Assembly (NCBI GenBank): GCA_031472005.1 | Contig: PZJY01000007.1 | Location: 992,001 to 1,056,000 of the forward strand | Source: Tetracladium setigerum | Taxonomy: Eukaryota > Ascomycota > Leotiomycetes > Helotiales | Direction of reading: 5' to 3' | Length of the DNA stretch: 64,000 bases | Part shown: positions 1 through 11,786 of the stretch, piece after piece | Numbering within the stretch: position 1 is the stretch's first letter | Layout: every line of letters starts with the position of its first letter | The notes under the pieces: generated by a model | The model's database searches: none | What the model saw: only the letters and a program-made list of their open reading frames with translations | Told to the model about the DNA's origin: nothing | Position numbers and translations under genes: made by a program

Positions 1-1281
1 TCCCACCTGGGAAGATTGACATGCTGAGCAACGTTGTCACAATCTCCAGTCACAACCATATCCCAACAGTCCTTCACATCAACGCTTGTAGGCTCGGGGT
101 CGTGATTGATCCATGCTGTAAATCCACCTCTCTTATCACGGGCGACGCTGCACATCTCACGTGCAAGCCGACGGATGCCAGGAACCTTCAAGCTCGTGCC
201 CACCACAATGACTGCGTCTGGTCTACTTTTGAGATCAGCGCAGCTAGCGGCACCAATGGCATCTTCATCAGGGTTATGCTCGTTGTATAGCACCATCCTG
301 GGTCGCAGACGTCCAATTCCTCGACTTCTTGCGTTGACTGCCGCCCTGACCCCTTCAATTTCCGTACACTCCGCACAAGGAGGTGGATCTGGCCCTTCGA
401 ACAAAGATCCGTCAAAATCGTATAATTTTCTACATAATGAGCATACCATCTTCCCCAGCCCGCCATGAAGTTGAATGGTTGTCGGCCAAGGGCCTTTGGT
501 ATTCAAAGGAACTACCGTATTCAATGGTTCGAGAGCAACATCAATTCCATCCACGTTTTGAGTATACAATCGCATTAAGCGTCCCTCTTTTGCGATGGTC
601 GCAAGCATGTGGTGGAATTGGGTGGGTTGTGCATTTTGTGTGAGATGTGCCAGCTCTCTGACCATGGTGTGGAAGGAGCTGGTAGACGAATTATCCTTGT
701 AAACAGATGCATCAAAAAGATGTTTGCCGGAGGACTTTAGATCGTGCTTCCCACGTAGAGTTTTGAAGAGACCAGTGTTAGAACGGAAATCGGGAACTGT
801 GAAAAATTAGCACGAGCCACCTAATAAGGTAGAATATACTGACTGCCAGCGGATGTGGAAATACCGGCTCCCGCAATAACCACAATCTTCTTCTTGTTTC
901 GCAAAGCATCCACCAATTTTTTGAGCTTGGGGTCTTGTATTTGGTGGTGCGACTCATCGCCGCTGTTGTTCAGAGCCAAAAGGTCCAAGTATTCCGTCTT
1001 CTTCGCTTCCTTTACCTTTGCGACAGTCTTCTGTCTCTTGGCGGGAGGTGCGCCCTCATAATCGCGCGAGCTTGTAGATTCCGGAGTACTTCGCGCTGTT
1101 ATCTGCGAAGATAGGACAGGCTGAACTTCTGTAGCATCGTGACTCAAAGGTGGTGTCGGATAGTGGGCTGGGGAGAGGGCGTCCTGCTTAACTTGGAAAG
1201 CGGAGAGGAGGGAACAGATGAGAGTTCGGAGGAGAGCGAAGCTGGGGGAGGGGAAGAGCAGACGGAGGATTTGACGCTCAT
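1..1281 (-). CDS. NAD-dependent protein deacetylase, Hst3/Hst4-type sirtuin (3' end outside window)
   Basis: Sirtuins of this class remove acetyl groups from histones (H3K56 in yeast Hst3/Hst4) in the nucleus, using NAD+. Seen here: a Ser/Pro-rich N-terminus of about 110 residues, then a basic PPAKRQK stretch and the NAD-binding motif GAGIST...AGIPDFRS, split by a 47-bp intron (797-843, GTCAGT/CACAG). After these come YTQNVDGID, the catalytic His in QLHGG, two zinc Cys pairs (CSLC and CAEC), VLYNEHNPDE and GTSLKVPG. The VLYNExNPDE form is characteristic of Hst3/4 rather than Sir2. The chosen start (1279-1281) gives MSVKSSVCSS. That frame must shift once, near the GGG at 1165-1167, to join the YPTPP frame; one missing base would explain it. 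The gene runs off the left edge after NVAQHVNLP, so the C-terminal tail is missing. It is divergent from MED16. Confidence 0.9.
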
Positions 1282-2427
1282 GATGGCGAGAGGGTGGGTT
1301 GTGTATTTCCAATGGTCCCCGATGTCGAAGAACGGAGCCGTTCGAGACGACAGAATGGGAGGCGGAGGGAGTGGTCTCTTCTTCTTCAAATCATGGCGTA
1401 TTGATGTACAGTGAGTACAATACAATGGTTCGTAGGTGTCGTATCTGGTCGATTTATTGCTGGGCGGTCGGGGCGGTTGGCGACAGAGTGGTTGGAATAG
1501 AGGATAGGAGGAGGAGGAGGAGGAGGAGGAGGACGTTGAGGTCAAGCAAGATGAGCGGGTGCTGCAGGTGAGAGTGACGCTAACAAAAAGCTGGGCGGAT
1601 GGTGATGTGGAGAACAACAAAACAACAATAGAAATCGGAGACAATGGACCAAAAGTGACAGGGTAAAGCCGCGAGAGTGAAGCGATACTGTACCCTCTTT
1701 ATCTCAGGATTGTAGTATCTTGACCAATAATGCAACTTTCCACTTGAAATTCAAACTGGGCCCAAGGCAGAGAGCGTCGGAAATAGTTATATTCATTGAT
1801 ACTGTAAATACCAAACCAATAAATATACTTTTCTTAGTGCTGAGCTAATGAGTGACGGAAGTTCCAGAGGGAATTTTGAGGGGTTTCTCCGTCTGGAATA
1901 TGTAGGTAGGGTAGGTAGGCTCAATAAGAATGATGCGCATCCGCTCAAATACATCACGAAGTTTGAGGATACAGGGAGAAAATAGTATAGAGATAGACTA
2001 CCTCCGTATATCTTCCATTGATTGACCTTCGAGGTTGTTGGACGGGCGACCAGCGATCTGCTCCAAGCCGATGCGGTTAGCCCTCCCGCATCCCCTGCAA
2101 GTTTAGTTCGGGACGCGTGAGTACTTCGACTTTCGACTTCCTAGTCTCTCATCTTTCAACGAACAAAATACCTACCGGTATCCTTCCAACTCTGCAATTC
2201 CACTCTGCGATCGGCAATTTCTTTATTTCCTAAATCATATCCTGTCTGGAGTTTGGGTTTCGCATCTCTTGAACTTGGAATCAACTGATCGGCTGGGAGG
2301 CTGAATTTGACTTCCTCAACTTTTCTCTCATGCCCTCCACTCCATTGTGGACCGTCAGTCTGTGAAAGTTGAGTCGCTCACATAACTGATCGCTACTACA
2401 AGCCACACCTGGTACTTTCCATTAACA
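1282..2427. promoter_or_regulatory. divergent intergenic region between sirtuin and MED16
   Basis: This stretch of 1.1 kb lies between two divergent starts and must hold both promoters and leaders. No credible ORF was found. It has a (GGA)n tract at about 1509-1533 and a run of GTAGGTAGG-type repeats near 1904-1920. The region 2300-2427 is pyrimidine-rich, as in many fungal 5' leaders. No defined binding site can be assigned. Confidence 0.4.
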
Positions 2428-5400
2428 ATGGAGGAGGACATGGATATGGAAGATTTGTTTGGCGACGGTGCAGGATTATCGCTGCCATCTCGACTGCCAT
2501 CCAAAGAACTCTACCAGCGAGTTGACGAGTTGAGGACAAGCGGATGCTGCCAGTAGGTCATCCATGCACTCTATCTCTTGTCAACATGACGTCTAACCCT
2601 CGATTAGAGCCATTGCCTGGTCAAAATGGGGTAGTATAGCTGCCATTAGTCAAGATGGCACGGCTGTGGAATTGAGAACTCTGCGCTCCCGTCCAGACGA
2701 CGGATCTTGGGCTCTAAGTGAACCTACACCTACCCCCTCCTTTACTAATGTTCTAGAGGGGGTCCCCTGAAGCATCTCTCCTGGAGCCCAACAGGTTCTG
2801 AACTTGCTGTATTTGATTCAGCAGGAAGGGTCACTATTTTGGGCTTATTCTCTACTTTGAACAAACCCAACCTTTACAGGAATTGTCAGATAGACCCCGT
2901 AGATGACTTGCATCAGATCGTTGGTTCATTCTGGTTAAATTTAGCTCCCACACCTCTAACAAGACCTGTAAGATGTTCTTTTCTTAAATTGGGCAGAATC
3001 CTATGATGCTAATTGTTTGATAGAGAATTCTGAATGGACCAGCGGTGAAAGATGGGCCTTTCTATAGATATGAAGCATCGCAGGCTCCTGCTTTGGGTCC
3101 ATTTCATCCTAACCATACTAAATCAGCCTTGGTGTGCGTCACCACCAATGGCCTCCTTCGACTTCTGTGGCCTCAAGTAAATGGGAAGTGGCATGAATCC
3201 CATACAGAGCTGGAAAGCGTCGTGTCCTCTGACGATCTCATCACACATGCAGCTATCTGCCCAGATAAAAGTGCGTGTGCACCCCGTAATTGTGTTGTTT
3301 GCTAATATCTGGGTAGCTGGTACACTATTTATTGCATTTGCCACAACCTCAAAGCAATTGAGGATTGTTCGTGCTATGATTGAATGGGGACACCCAAAAA
3401 TGAATGACAAAGTACCGATAAACATGATCCCTATAAACCCAGTCATTAAAACTCGTCATCTGACAACGACTACCTTGCTTCATGATACTTCAGGCGAAAG
3501 TCTTAATACGGAGTCATCAATAGCCCAGTTATCCCAGCTTGAGTTTCTTCCTCAGTGTGGCGACCAGCAAGGCCGACTGGTCCCTCCAACTATTGTTGCA
3601 ACCTGCTCTCATCTTCCAGTCTCGACATCACATTACAACCAAGAGGTTCATACTACTGTGCACAGATGGGAAGTAAGGGAAAAGTCACAAACGATTCATC
3701 CCGCTTTTGAGCAGCTCAGTAATCGTCGGAATAGTGTTGGTTCACAACCTGGGGTAAGCGAGCCCTTCGAAATATAGGCTGCGCATAGCTGACTTATTAC
3801 AGGTTGTTCAGTATTTAAAGAAGTTAGAAAGCTTCACTGTCAATAAGATTCTACTCGGACTCCAGCCTATAAATCTAGGCAAGGTTGTAGTCTTCGCCTA
3901 CAGTGATAGCTCTATCGAATATCGTGACAGATTCACGATGCTAGAGACCTACAATGATGGGGATCTAAACAAAATTTGGCACCTGTCTCAAATTGGCTTC
4001 ACTTATCAAGAAGATGAACCATGCAAGTCTTCTCGCGGCCCCACCTCAACCATGTGACTGATTGTTTTTAGGCCTACATGTTGCCCTATCGCCAAGTTAT
4101 TGCTCGGTAGTGCACATACGAAATGACAAGAGTGTCAAATGGAATCACCTTGCTTACCACCTGGGCGATATTGGATCCAGCATGGAAGACCGTAAGTCTG
4201 TTTTCTTTGTAAGGTATGATTGCTGCTAACAAAAAATAGCACAATACGCTGGAGTGGTAGCCGCCTTCGCCTTGTCTTGCTCCTCAGCCGTTGTACGAAC
4301 TGTCAATTATGATGATATTCTCGCCACCGCCCATCAGTGTATGAAAGAGAGTGAGTTAACCTCTATCCTAAGTCCAAATGTTGATCGTTTGCTGATGAAG
4401 CAGACTTTTACTTTGATTGGCTCACTGAGCTTGCTCGAATCTTGAAAATATCTGTGGATTACGTCGAGGAAGCACATTTCGATGCGTTGATTAGAAACAC
4501 CACTATTCAGCTTTCTCTCTGCATTCAAAACTCCATGGGCTTCAAAGGAGAGTTCAACCCGCGAACCTTTGGAGGTAAATTGGCCTGGCTTGTTTTACAG
4601 CTTCGTGGCATCGTCGTTGTGGTTACAATGTCGTCCAATCTGAATATCCAGCAAGGACCAAATAATGAAAAGACTGTGCCGCTTGAGGATCCTGGTTTGT
4701 GCACCTTTCAATCGGCATACCTCTCAACTAACATCTTGCAGAGGTCATAAACGCCCTCGCTGGCTCAGTCCGATGGGTACTGGAACTTATGGCTTGGCTA
4801 ATAGACACCCTCATCACGCTCCAGAAAAACTTGCCAGCTTCAATCGATCTGAACAAGCCCGGCGGCTTCACACTTCCGGACCTGCTCGCCTATCTTCACT
4901 CCACCAATACCATCTCCCTCCACTTCCTCCTCTCATCTCCCACTCGCGGTTTTCTAACAGCCATCTGCCGCCGCCTCGCCCATCTCGACTTCATCGCACG
5001 CAAAGCCATCCAAATATCACCTACCAGCACCTCCACAACCAACACGCCCAACGCCCAAAACCCCAACCAGCAATCCCCCACCCCTCAACCAACCTCAACC
5101 CTCTCTCCCGCACTACGCGAAGTCTACATGCAAATAGCAACCCTGACATCTTCCACCATCGTCCGCATCAAAACAATGGAAACACTCCTCCTCAGCCTCA
5201 CCTCCCTCGTCCGCGTCGCCTACAGCCACGCCATCCCTCCCGCACAAGTCAATAACTCCTCAGCTTCTGTCCGCAACGCCCAAGAGATAAAAATGCTCTT
5301 CGGTGGTCCCTTTCCCGAAGCTTTCAAAACAGTCATTGTGGAGCTGTTCCGTAAGGATGGATTGCTGGATGGTGTGAAAGATGAGATTGACCCCGCACGA

Positions 5401-5652
5401 TTATTTTTCGCGGATTTTTCTATGTTGGAGGTTAACGAGGATGATGATCATGCGTTGAGGCAGAGGAAGAAGAGCGGCAAGACGATGGATAGTTTTAGGA
5501 AGGTGTGGTTGCAGAATCCCAGGAAGAAAGCTGCTGTTGGTTCCGTGGTGTCCGTTGCGGGCCAGCAGGCAAATGGGAATGGGAGAGCGAATGGAAACGT
5601 GATCCCGGTGGTGCTACTAGGTGGAGAAGATGCAACAGGTGTGCGGCTGTGA
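2428..5652 (+). CDS. MED16: Mediator of RNA polymerase II transcription subunit 16 (Med16/Sin4)
   Basis: Tail-module subunit of Mediator, linking activators to RNA polymerase II in the nucleus. The start at 2428 gives an acidic MEEDMDMEDLFGDG, typical of fungal Med16. The N-terminal half is WD40-like (AWSKWGSIAAIS, LKHLSWSPTGSELAV, TLFIAFATTSKQLRIVR). The C-terminal half is helical with the conserved FDWLTELARILKI region and a VRWVLELMAWLIDTL segment. Introns read by eye: 2553-2607, 2718-2758, 2968-3023, 3271-3316, 3754-3802, 4023-4071 (GC-AG type), 4192-4239, 4351-4400 and 4695-4741. The exons sum to 2784 nt (927 residues). The 41-bp intron at 2718-2758 has ACTAAT before its acceptor; a one-base loss in the G5 run at 2758-2762 is the alternative. 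The acceptor of the eighth intron could also be 3 nt later. Confidence 0.9.
4023..4071 (+). other. GC-AG intron in MED16
   Basis: Only the GCAAGT donor keeps the conserved reading frame (..EDEPC / LHVALSP..). The exon ends in T, and T+GC makes the Cys codon. The acceptor is TTTTTAG. The next GT downstream, GTCTTC, is a poor donor and gives the wrong frame. GC-AG introns are a normal minority class recognised by the U2-type spliceosome. Confidence 0.75.
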
Positions 5653-6959
5653 TGGAAGATGTACTCTCGCAGAGACATGCGTTGCAATGGTTGGTCATGC
5701 AGCAACGTAGGTGTTTTTGTAGTGGGTATTGGACTACGCTTGCGCCTGGTGATACAGTGCCTTGATCTTGAAGATATTGATTTGAGTGTTAGAGAGTTGG
5801 GGTAGCTAAGCGGGTGAATTATGAGGAGAAACGAAAGGAAAATGTACCTACCTAGGTAGATAAGATATGTAGGTAGGTGGTGGAAGGGGAGAATACCTAG
5901 GTAAAACTACATATAGAAGCCAGGTAGGCATAGAGAATGCAGCAAAAACACCTTACTACTTTTTGTTTCTTTGGACTTCATGCTTGCAAATCCTCTGTCT
6001 TTGCCTCGTAATATCCAACGACATATCTGTCTTATACCCGGAAACCAGATCGCCTGAATGCATAATTTCGCATACCTACCTACGGTCCCTAGGTACCTGT
6101 CCACCAAATCCCCTCCAACATCTCTGCATCACAACAAAACCTCAAGCGTAATCTTACCTACCAAATGTACCTAAGACTAAGTAGCCCCCACCGAACCAAC
6201 CCCAACTCCTCACCACGTCAAACAAATTCACCTCCAGAAGTCAAGCATAAGCAAATCTCATTTCAAAAAAAGACATAAGCAATGATGTCAAAGAGTATGA
6301 TTTTGTATTTCTATTTTCGACCTTTCAGTTGTGCCTGATATTGGATTTCAGTAACGAGTCAAAATCGCGAAAGTACAAAACAAAAAATCTACCTAGCAAC
6401 TAGCATAAAAAGCTAAGGAACAAGCATGCAGGCAAGCTGGCTCCTTAATTGCACATTTTTCTCCTCTGTTTTTGCCTGAATGCCTATGAGATGATAAAGA
6501 CCTATTTCCCTTACCACCTTTCCCTCGAGACCTGTTCCCTCCCGTTTGAAAAGAAGAGCCTTATTTTTTTCTCTCTCGTTCAACCAGGCATGTGTAATGT
6601 ATGATTGATGATGATGCAAGGATCGTCCCTGGAAAATATACGCCGATGCAATAAAAACGAAGTTGCTCAAGTGCGACGACGCTGAATCTTAATGGAAGCC
6701 AGCAGCCACCGTTTAATGAGTGGGAAAAAAAGGCCACTTGCAAAAAGACTGTCCCCATTTCTTCGAGAACAAGGTGGAAAAAAATATGAAAGTAAATCAA
6801 AAACGCCCCTTTAATGCAATGATGCCCCTGCCAGATGCAAACGCAGCCTTGACCCTACCCGACTCCAGGACCAAAGACTTTCAATAAAACTCCATTGCAA
6901 TGAGTGGTATCCCGACAGAGAAAAAAGAGAAAAAATAAATAATCATGAGTGGAAGTATT
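5653..6959. other. convergent intergenic region, MED16 / CHD1 3' ends
   Basis: This 1.3 kb lies between two convergent stop codons. No credible coding region was seen. It contains clustered TACCTACC / GGTAGGTA units (about 5845-5880 and 6072-6097) and AT-rich, poly-T/poly-A-rich sequence that probably includes both 3' UTRs and polyadenylation sites. Confidence 0.4.
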
Positions 6960-9900
6960 TTATACAGTCTTGACTGCCACAGCGGGTTTGGAAGAAGTCC
7001 CGTTGGTTGCTGCTGTTAGAGCTGAACCTGCGTCGTTTTCTTGTTGCTCTAGAATCTTGTGGAACATGGCCTTCAATTGCGAGCCAGGGGGGGATGGGTC
7101 CAAAGGCCAGTATCGAGAAACGTAATCCCTACAAGGTAATTAGAAACGTAAATCCAAGAAGAGTGAGAGAACATACCAAAGCCCGTCGCTGAGGCTTGAA
7201 TTTTTTGCCCCTAGATCCTGAGTTTGCTCTTGGATGAATTTGCCAATCTTGATCAACTCCACCTTCATCAATTTCGCACGGTCCTTTGACTTCTGAATAT
7301 TTTCCTTTGTCGCAGCCTTTATCTTGACAAGGCTGGGTTTGATTGGAGCGAAAAATTGTTTATGGAGGGCGTCGTCGGGATTTGATCGACTAGATTTCGA
7401 GTGTCCATTTTCGGATTTTCGATGTTGCTTGCTTGGCCTATCGTTTGGGTGCGACCGATCATCTGGAGCATCGTGTTTCCGCTTTTTCATGCCTGGACTA
7501 GCATTGGAGCGCTCATGATCCATCCTTCTGTCCTGCCCATGACTATGGCTGTGTGAACGATCTCTCTCCTTATCGCGAGGACGAACTTCCGGCTGGCGAG
7601 CCTTCTTGGATGGTGGCGCAGGAGATGCCGAGACCGACCCTCGGTGATCAAGACGTCGTTGTCCGTTAAGACGGTCCTTCTTGTTGTTCCGATGATGATT
7701 TTCTACAGCTCGTTTTGCTGCCTGGTTGTCGGAGTACTTCGCCTTGAGAACAGAGAGAAGATAGTCCGCACGACGGACAAGGTGAACGGCGCCTGGAGCC
7801 TTAGCGACCTTCTCGTCGCCCTTGTTGCGCTCTTCTTTCTTGTCAACTCGATGTTCCTCCAAAAAGAATTTCTCTTTGAGGCCAAGCTCCTCGTCATCTC
7901 GAATCTGGACCCATGCGCCGTAACCGTGTCTATGTATGCCCACAAGTAACATGCCGTCTTCTTTCGCTCCCCATGGTGAGTGATAGTTGGCACCCTTTGA
8001 GGCATCCGTAATGCGGAAGTTTCTGAAGTCAGATGTTGCATTCAAGAGGTCTCGCAACATTCGCATCTCGCCAGGACGCTCCATAACCGTCTCAGCATTC
8101 AATCTCTTGACACCAAGGAAGTCAAACAGTACGGCCTTCTTGTCTTTCTTCGTCAATGGCTTGTTAGAATCGCGTTCCATCTTCTCGATCCTGGCTGCCT
8201 CCTCCTTAAGTCGCCTATCACTTTCGTCTGTGATTGCTTTGATGGCCGTTCGAAGGACTTCGATATCGCGCCCCACCAAGCGAGCCTCCTTGATGAGCTC
8301 CTCGCCACGCTCCTCGAGAGATCCGTATCGAAGGTAGGCTTTGAAAAGATTTCTGGCCTCCTTATCATTGAGTTCTCGCTTGGGGTCGGCAAGGTTGGCA
8401 AGAGCTTCGTGCTTCTCGTCGAGTTCATCCTGTTTGACCTGATCGCGCTGCCTCTTCTTCGCAAGGCGCTGCTCCCTCTCATACTCCGCAGTATTCTTCA
8501 TAGCGGCCTTTCTAGGAGCATTCTCCTCGACGATCTTGGCCAGATAAATTTCGTGGGCACGTTTCTCTTCTTCAGCTTTGATTCCTTCGAGTTGATCTTT
8601 AGGAATGATATCGTCCCATTCAAGATCGATCTTGACATCAGTGTACTCAAAGCTCCTGAGGAAGTCTTCTCCGCCATCAGCGACCATTCCCTCTGGTACT
8701 TCGGTCTTGTGCTCTTCGGCGTTTTCAAGGACCGAATCAATGTCAAGCTCTTCCAACTTCTGTTGATTTCCAGACTGCTCGAACATCTTCTGCCCTCTTT
8801 TCTTGAGGATACGAGAGATATCCTCAGAAGATCTGGGATCGTCGATCTTGCCAGCTCTGACTGCCTTTTCACGAAGTTCTTTCCTTTCTCTGTCAGTGAC
8901 GCCTCGTTGGATAGTGATGAACTCGAGCATGAGCTTATTTCGAGCACGCTCAAGTACTTCTTCCTCGACTGTCTCCTTCGAAACGAGTCGATAGATACTG
9001 ACAGGCTTCTTTTGTCCGATACGATGAGCACGAGCCATAGCTTGGAGATCAGCTTGGGGATTCCAATCGGAATCAAAGATGATGACGGTGTCTGCGGTCA
9101 TCAAATTGATTCCGAGACCACCTGCACGGGTGGAGAGGAGAAAGCAGAAATCGTTACTGCCCTCGGCGTTGAAGTGATCAATTGCCATGCGACGAGGACC
9201 CGCAGCAATCGTACCATCCAGTCGTTGAAACTGATGCCCGCGGAGTTGCAGGTAATCGCCAATGATGTCGAGCATTTTGACCATCTGAGAGAAGATCAGA
9301 ACTCGATGACCATCTGGCTTCAGTTTAGTCAAGAGACGATCCAAAAGCATCATTTTTCCACTGCTGGCAATGAGACCTTTCAATTGATCTTCGCGTCTTT
9401 CACTTCCCTTCAAGATTTTATCTTCGGCGTTTGGAAACATGTATGGATGGTTGCTCGCCTTCTTCAATTCCATCATGATATTGAGAAGAGATTGCTTCTG
9501 ACCCTTGGAGCCTTCGTTTAGGGCAGCATAGTTCTTGGTCAGAATGTTCTTGTAATAATCCAATTGGACGTCAGAAAGCTCAACACGAATGATCTTTTCG
9601 GTCTTCGGTGGTAAGTCGTTCTCCACCTTTGCTTTTGTTCTACGAAGAATGTAAGGCTGAATTGCGTTCGTCAGTTCATGGATCTTTGCACCGGCGGCTT
9701 CTTCAGTGAGATCCAGATTCTCTTCAATGTCGAGCTGTCCAGGCATCAGGAAGTCCATGAGTGCCGACAACTCTCCAAGAGTGTTTTGGACAGGAGTTCC
9801 AGTGATAAGCAGTCTGCTCGGAGCTTTGAAGTCAAGCAATCTCTGGTACAGTTGCGACTCGCGATTCTTCAGGCGATGGGCCTCATCAACCGCGAGGAAC

Positions 9901-11786
9901 TGCCACTTGATCTGGGCAAGGAAGGACGCGTCGGCGAGAATGTACTCGTACGAAGTGAGAAGAATATTGAACTTTGGGCGCTTCACATTGCCGTCGGAGA
10001 GCAACTCATACTCGCGAATGATGCTTCTGGAAGCCTCCTTGCCATTGTATATGACATAGTTGACATCGGGAGTCCAGTTGTCAAATGTTTCGGCCCAAGC
10101 TGGAATAGTGGTCAAAGGTACCACCACGAGAAACGGTCCGGCCTGACCTCGGTCACAACGGAGCCAATTCATAAACGACACAGTTTGTACAGTTTTGCCC
10201 AAGCCCATCTCGTCTGCGAGAATAACGTTATTGCCCTTTGTCCAGTTGTAAGCAAGGAAATTGACACCTGTAATCTGGAAATCTCGAAGTCGACCATATT
10301 TGATGTACGATGGTTGTTCTCGGATTGGCTTGTGTGAGCCCCGAGTAGCAAGATTCGACTCGGTACGATTCGATACGAGAGTGCGCGAAGAACGGTCTAG
10401 GAACTTGTCGATTGCATCCTGAGCGATATCACTGATCAGTGATGCATCCTCCCAGGTGCAGGACTCGTAGTAGAGACCTCTCCACTTCACAAAATACTCT
10501 GTATCTTCGTCTCCGTCTCGAGAGCCGATGACTCTTTCGACTTTGACATAGTCGTTCAGGGCATCAGATTCGCGCTCGCGATCAAGCATCCATTTCTCCT
10601 TCTCTTCGGGTGCGATATCACTTCCTCTGGTCATGTATATATCCTCCAGCACGATCTTCCGGTAGTAATTTTCAAGCCGCCGAAAGCCACGCATGCCAGT
10701 CAAAGAGGTCGTGGTCTCCCATGTAGCATGGATATGCGACTTGTTCTGCCATTTAATGTAGAATTCAAAGTCATCACGGCCAAGTTCCGGATTATTCACA
10801 TCCTTTCCTTCCTTCAGCCTGTGCTTTAGGACGACGTCAATGTATGGTGTGGTGTCCTCCTCCTGTTCTCCGACCCAGTTGTTTGGCGTCATCATTTCTG
10901 ATTCATCCTCTAACTCTGCATCGCTTTCTTGATATGCACCTACAGTGACTTGTGCGGCTCTGCGACTGCTCCAGCGTTTTTCTTGGAAGGCAGGAGTGAT
11001 GTTGCCGGATTCGAGTTTGAGACGGCGATTCTTCTTGGTCAACGTTCGGGCTCGTGCGCCACCGTAATCATCGCTTTCGGAGTCGGAAGGGGATCCAGAG
11101 CGAGGCATTGGAGTGTTGCGTTTGGAAGCTTGGATCTCTTGGTCAGGACTTCTGACGACAATGGGGTTTGGGTGAGGTTAGAGTCTTACATTGCATGCTT
11201 CGATCCTGCTGCTTTCTCCTCTTTGTCCTGTGTGCCTGCACAACATCCGAACCTGATTCTTCATCATCAGATTCAATCTATTCGTGTTAGCAAGGGTATA
11301 GGCCTATGGGGTCCAGATGCTGATGGGGTGCAGCCAACATACAATAGGGCGGTGTTGTACTGGGCGTCCCTGTGGGCCAGTTAGCACGACAGCCTAGCAT
11401 TTCCATTTTAATTGGAGACATACGCTTCTTCGCAGACCATAAAGCTCTGGGTTGGCGAGCATATGTTGGTCTTCCGTTGCCTGCTTCCGCTTTGCTGGAC
11501 GGCGGGACTCTGTAGACGTTGACCGCTCGTCCCGTTCACTGGCCACGTGTGCAGGACTCTCCTCCATATCAAAATCGGCATCTTCATCCTCCTGAAGCTC
11601 AGCGGCAGAGGACTCTGGATCGCTATGTCCGAATTCGGATTGCTGGTTCTCAGAAGTCGCCGGTGAGGGTGCGCCGACGACGGGCTGGACAACTTCGGAG
11701 AGGTCTGACTCCGAGTCGTAGGGAGCATCATCGTTGGTAAGGGAGGGATTTGGCAATGGCGAATCGTGTCCATTGGAGTAACTCAT
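6960..11786 (-). CDS. CHD1: chromodomain helicase DNA-binding protein 1 (CHD1 remodeler)
   Basis: ATP-dependent nucleosome spacing factor of transcribed chromatin. Model of 1532 residues with introns at 7129-7176, 11129-11189, 11278-11342 and 11370-11423. The exons sum to a multiple of three. Order: acidic N-terminus with NPELYGLRRS and IESDDEES (1-165); two chromodomains (about 255-300 and 355-390, FYIKWQ and YFVKWRG); SNF2 ATPase with DEMGLGKT (about 460) and DEAH (about 577); helicase C-terminal lobe with RAGGLGINL and ARAHRIGQ (about 765-905); SANT/SLIDE-like region with WGAKEDGMLL; a basic Ser/Arg/His-rich linker; and a C-terminal helical CHCT domain ending in YVSRYWPLDP. The start at 11786 (MSYSNGHDS) is preferred over 11849, because 11849 lies at a CTAAC branch site before a TCTCCAG acceptor, which suggests a 5' UTR intron. 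The acceptor of the 11129-11189 intron (CTGAC...CCAAG) was chosen because it alone restores frame without a stop. Confidence 0.95.

Noticed and set aside
8409..9521. 370-codon plus-strand ORF antisense to CHD1
   Set aside because: It lies wholly opposite the conserved CHD1 helicase exon. Long antisense ORFs are common opposite such coding sequence. It shows no domain or intron signals.
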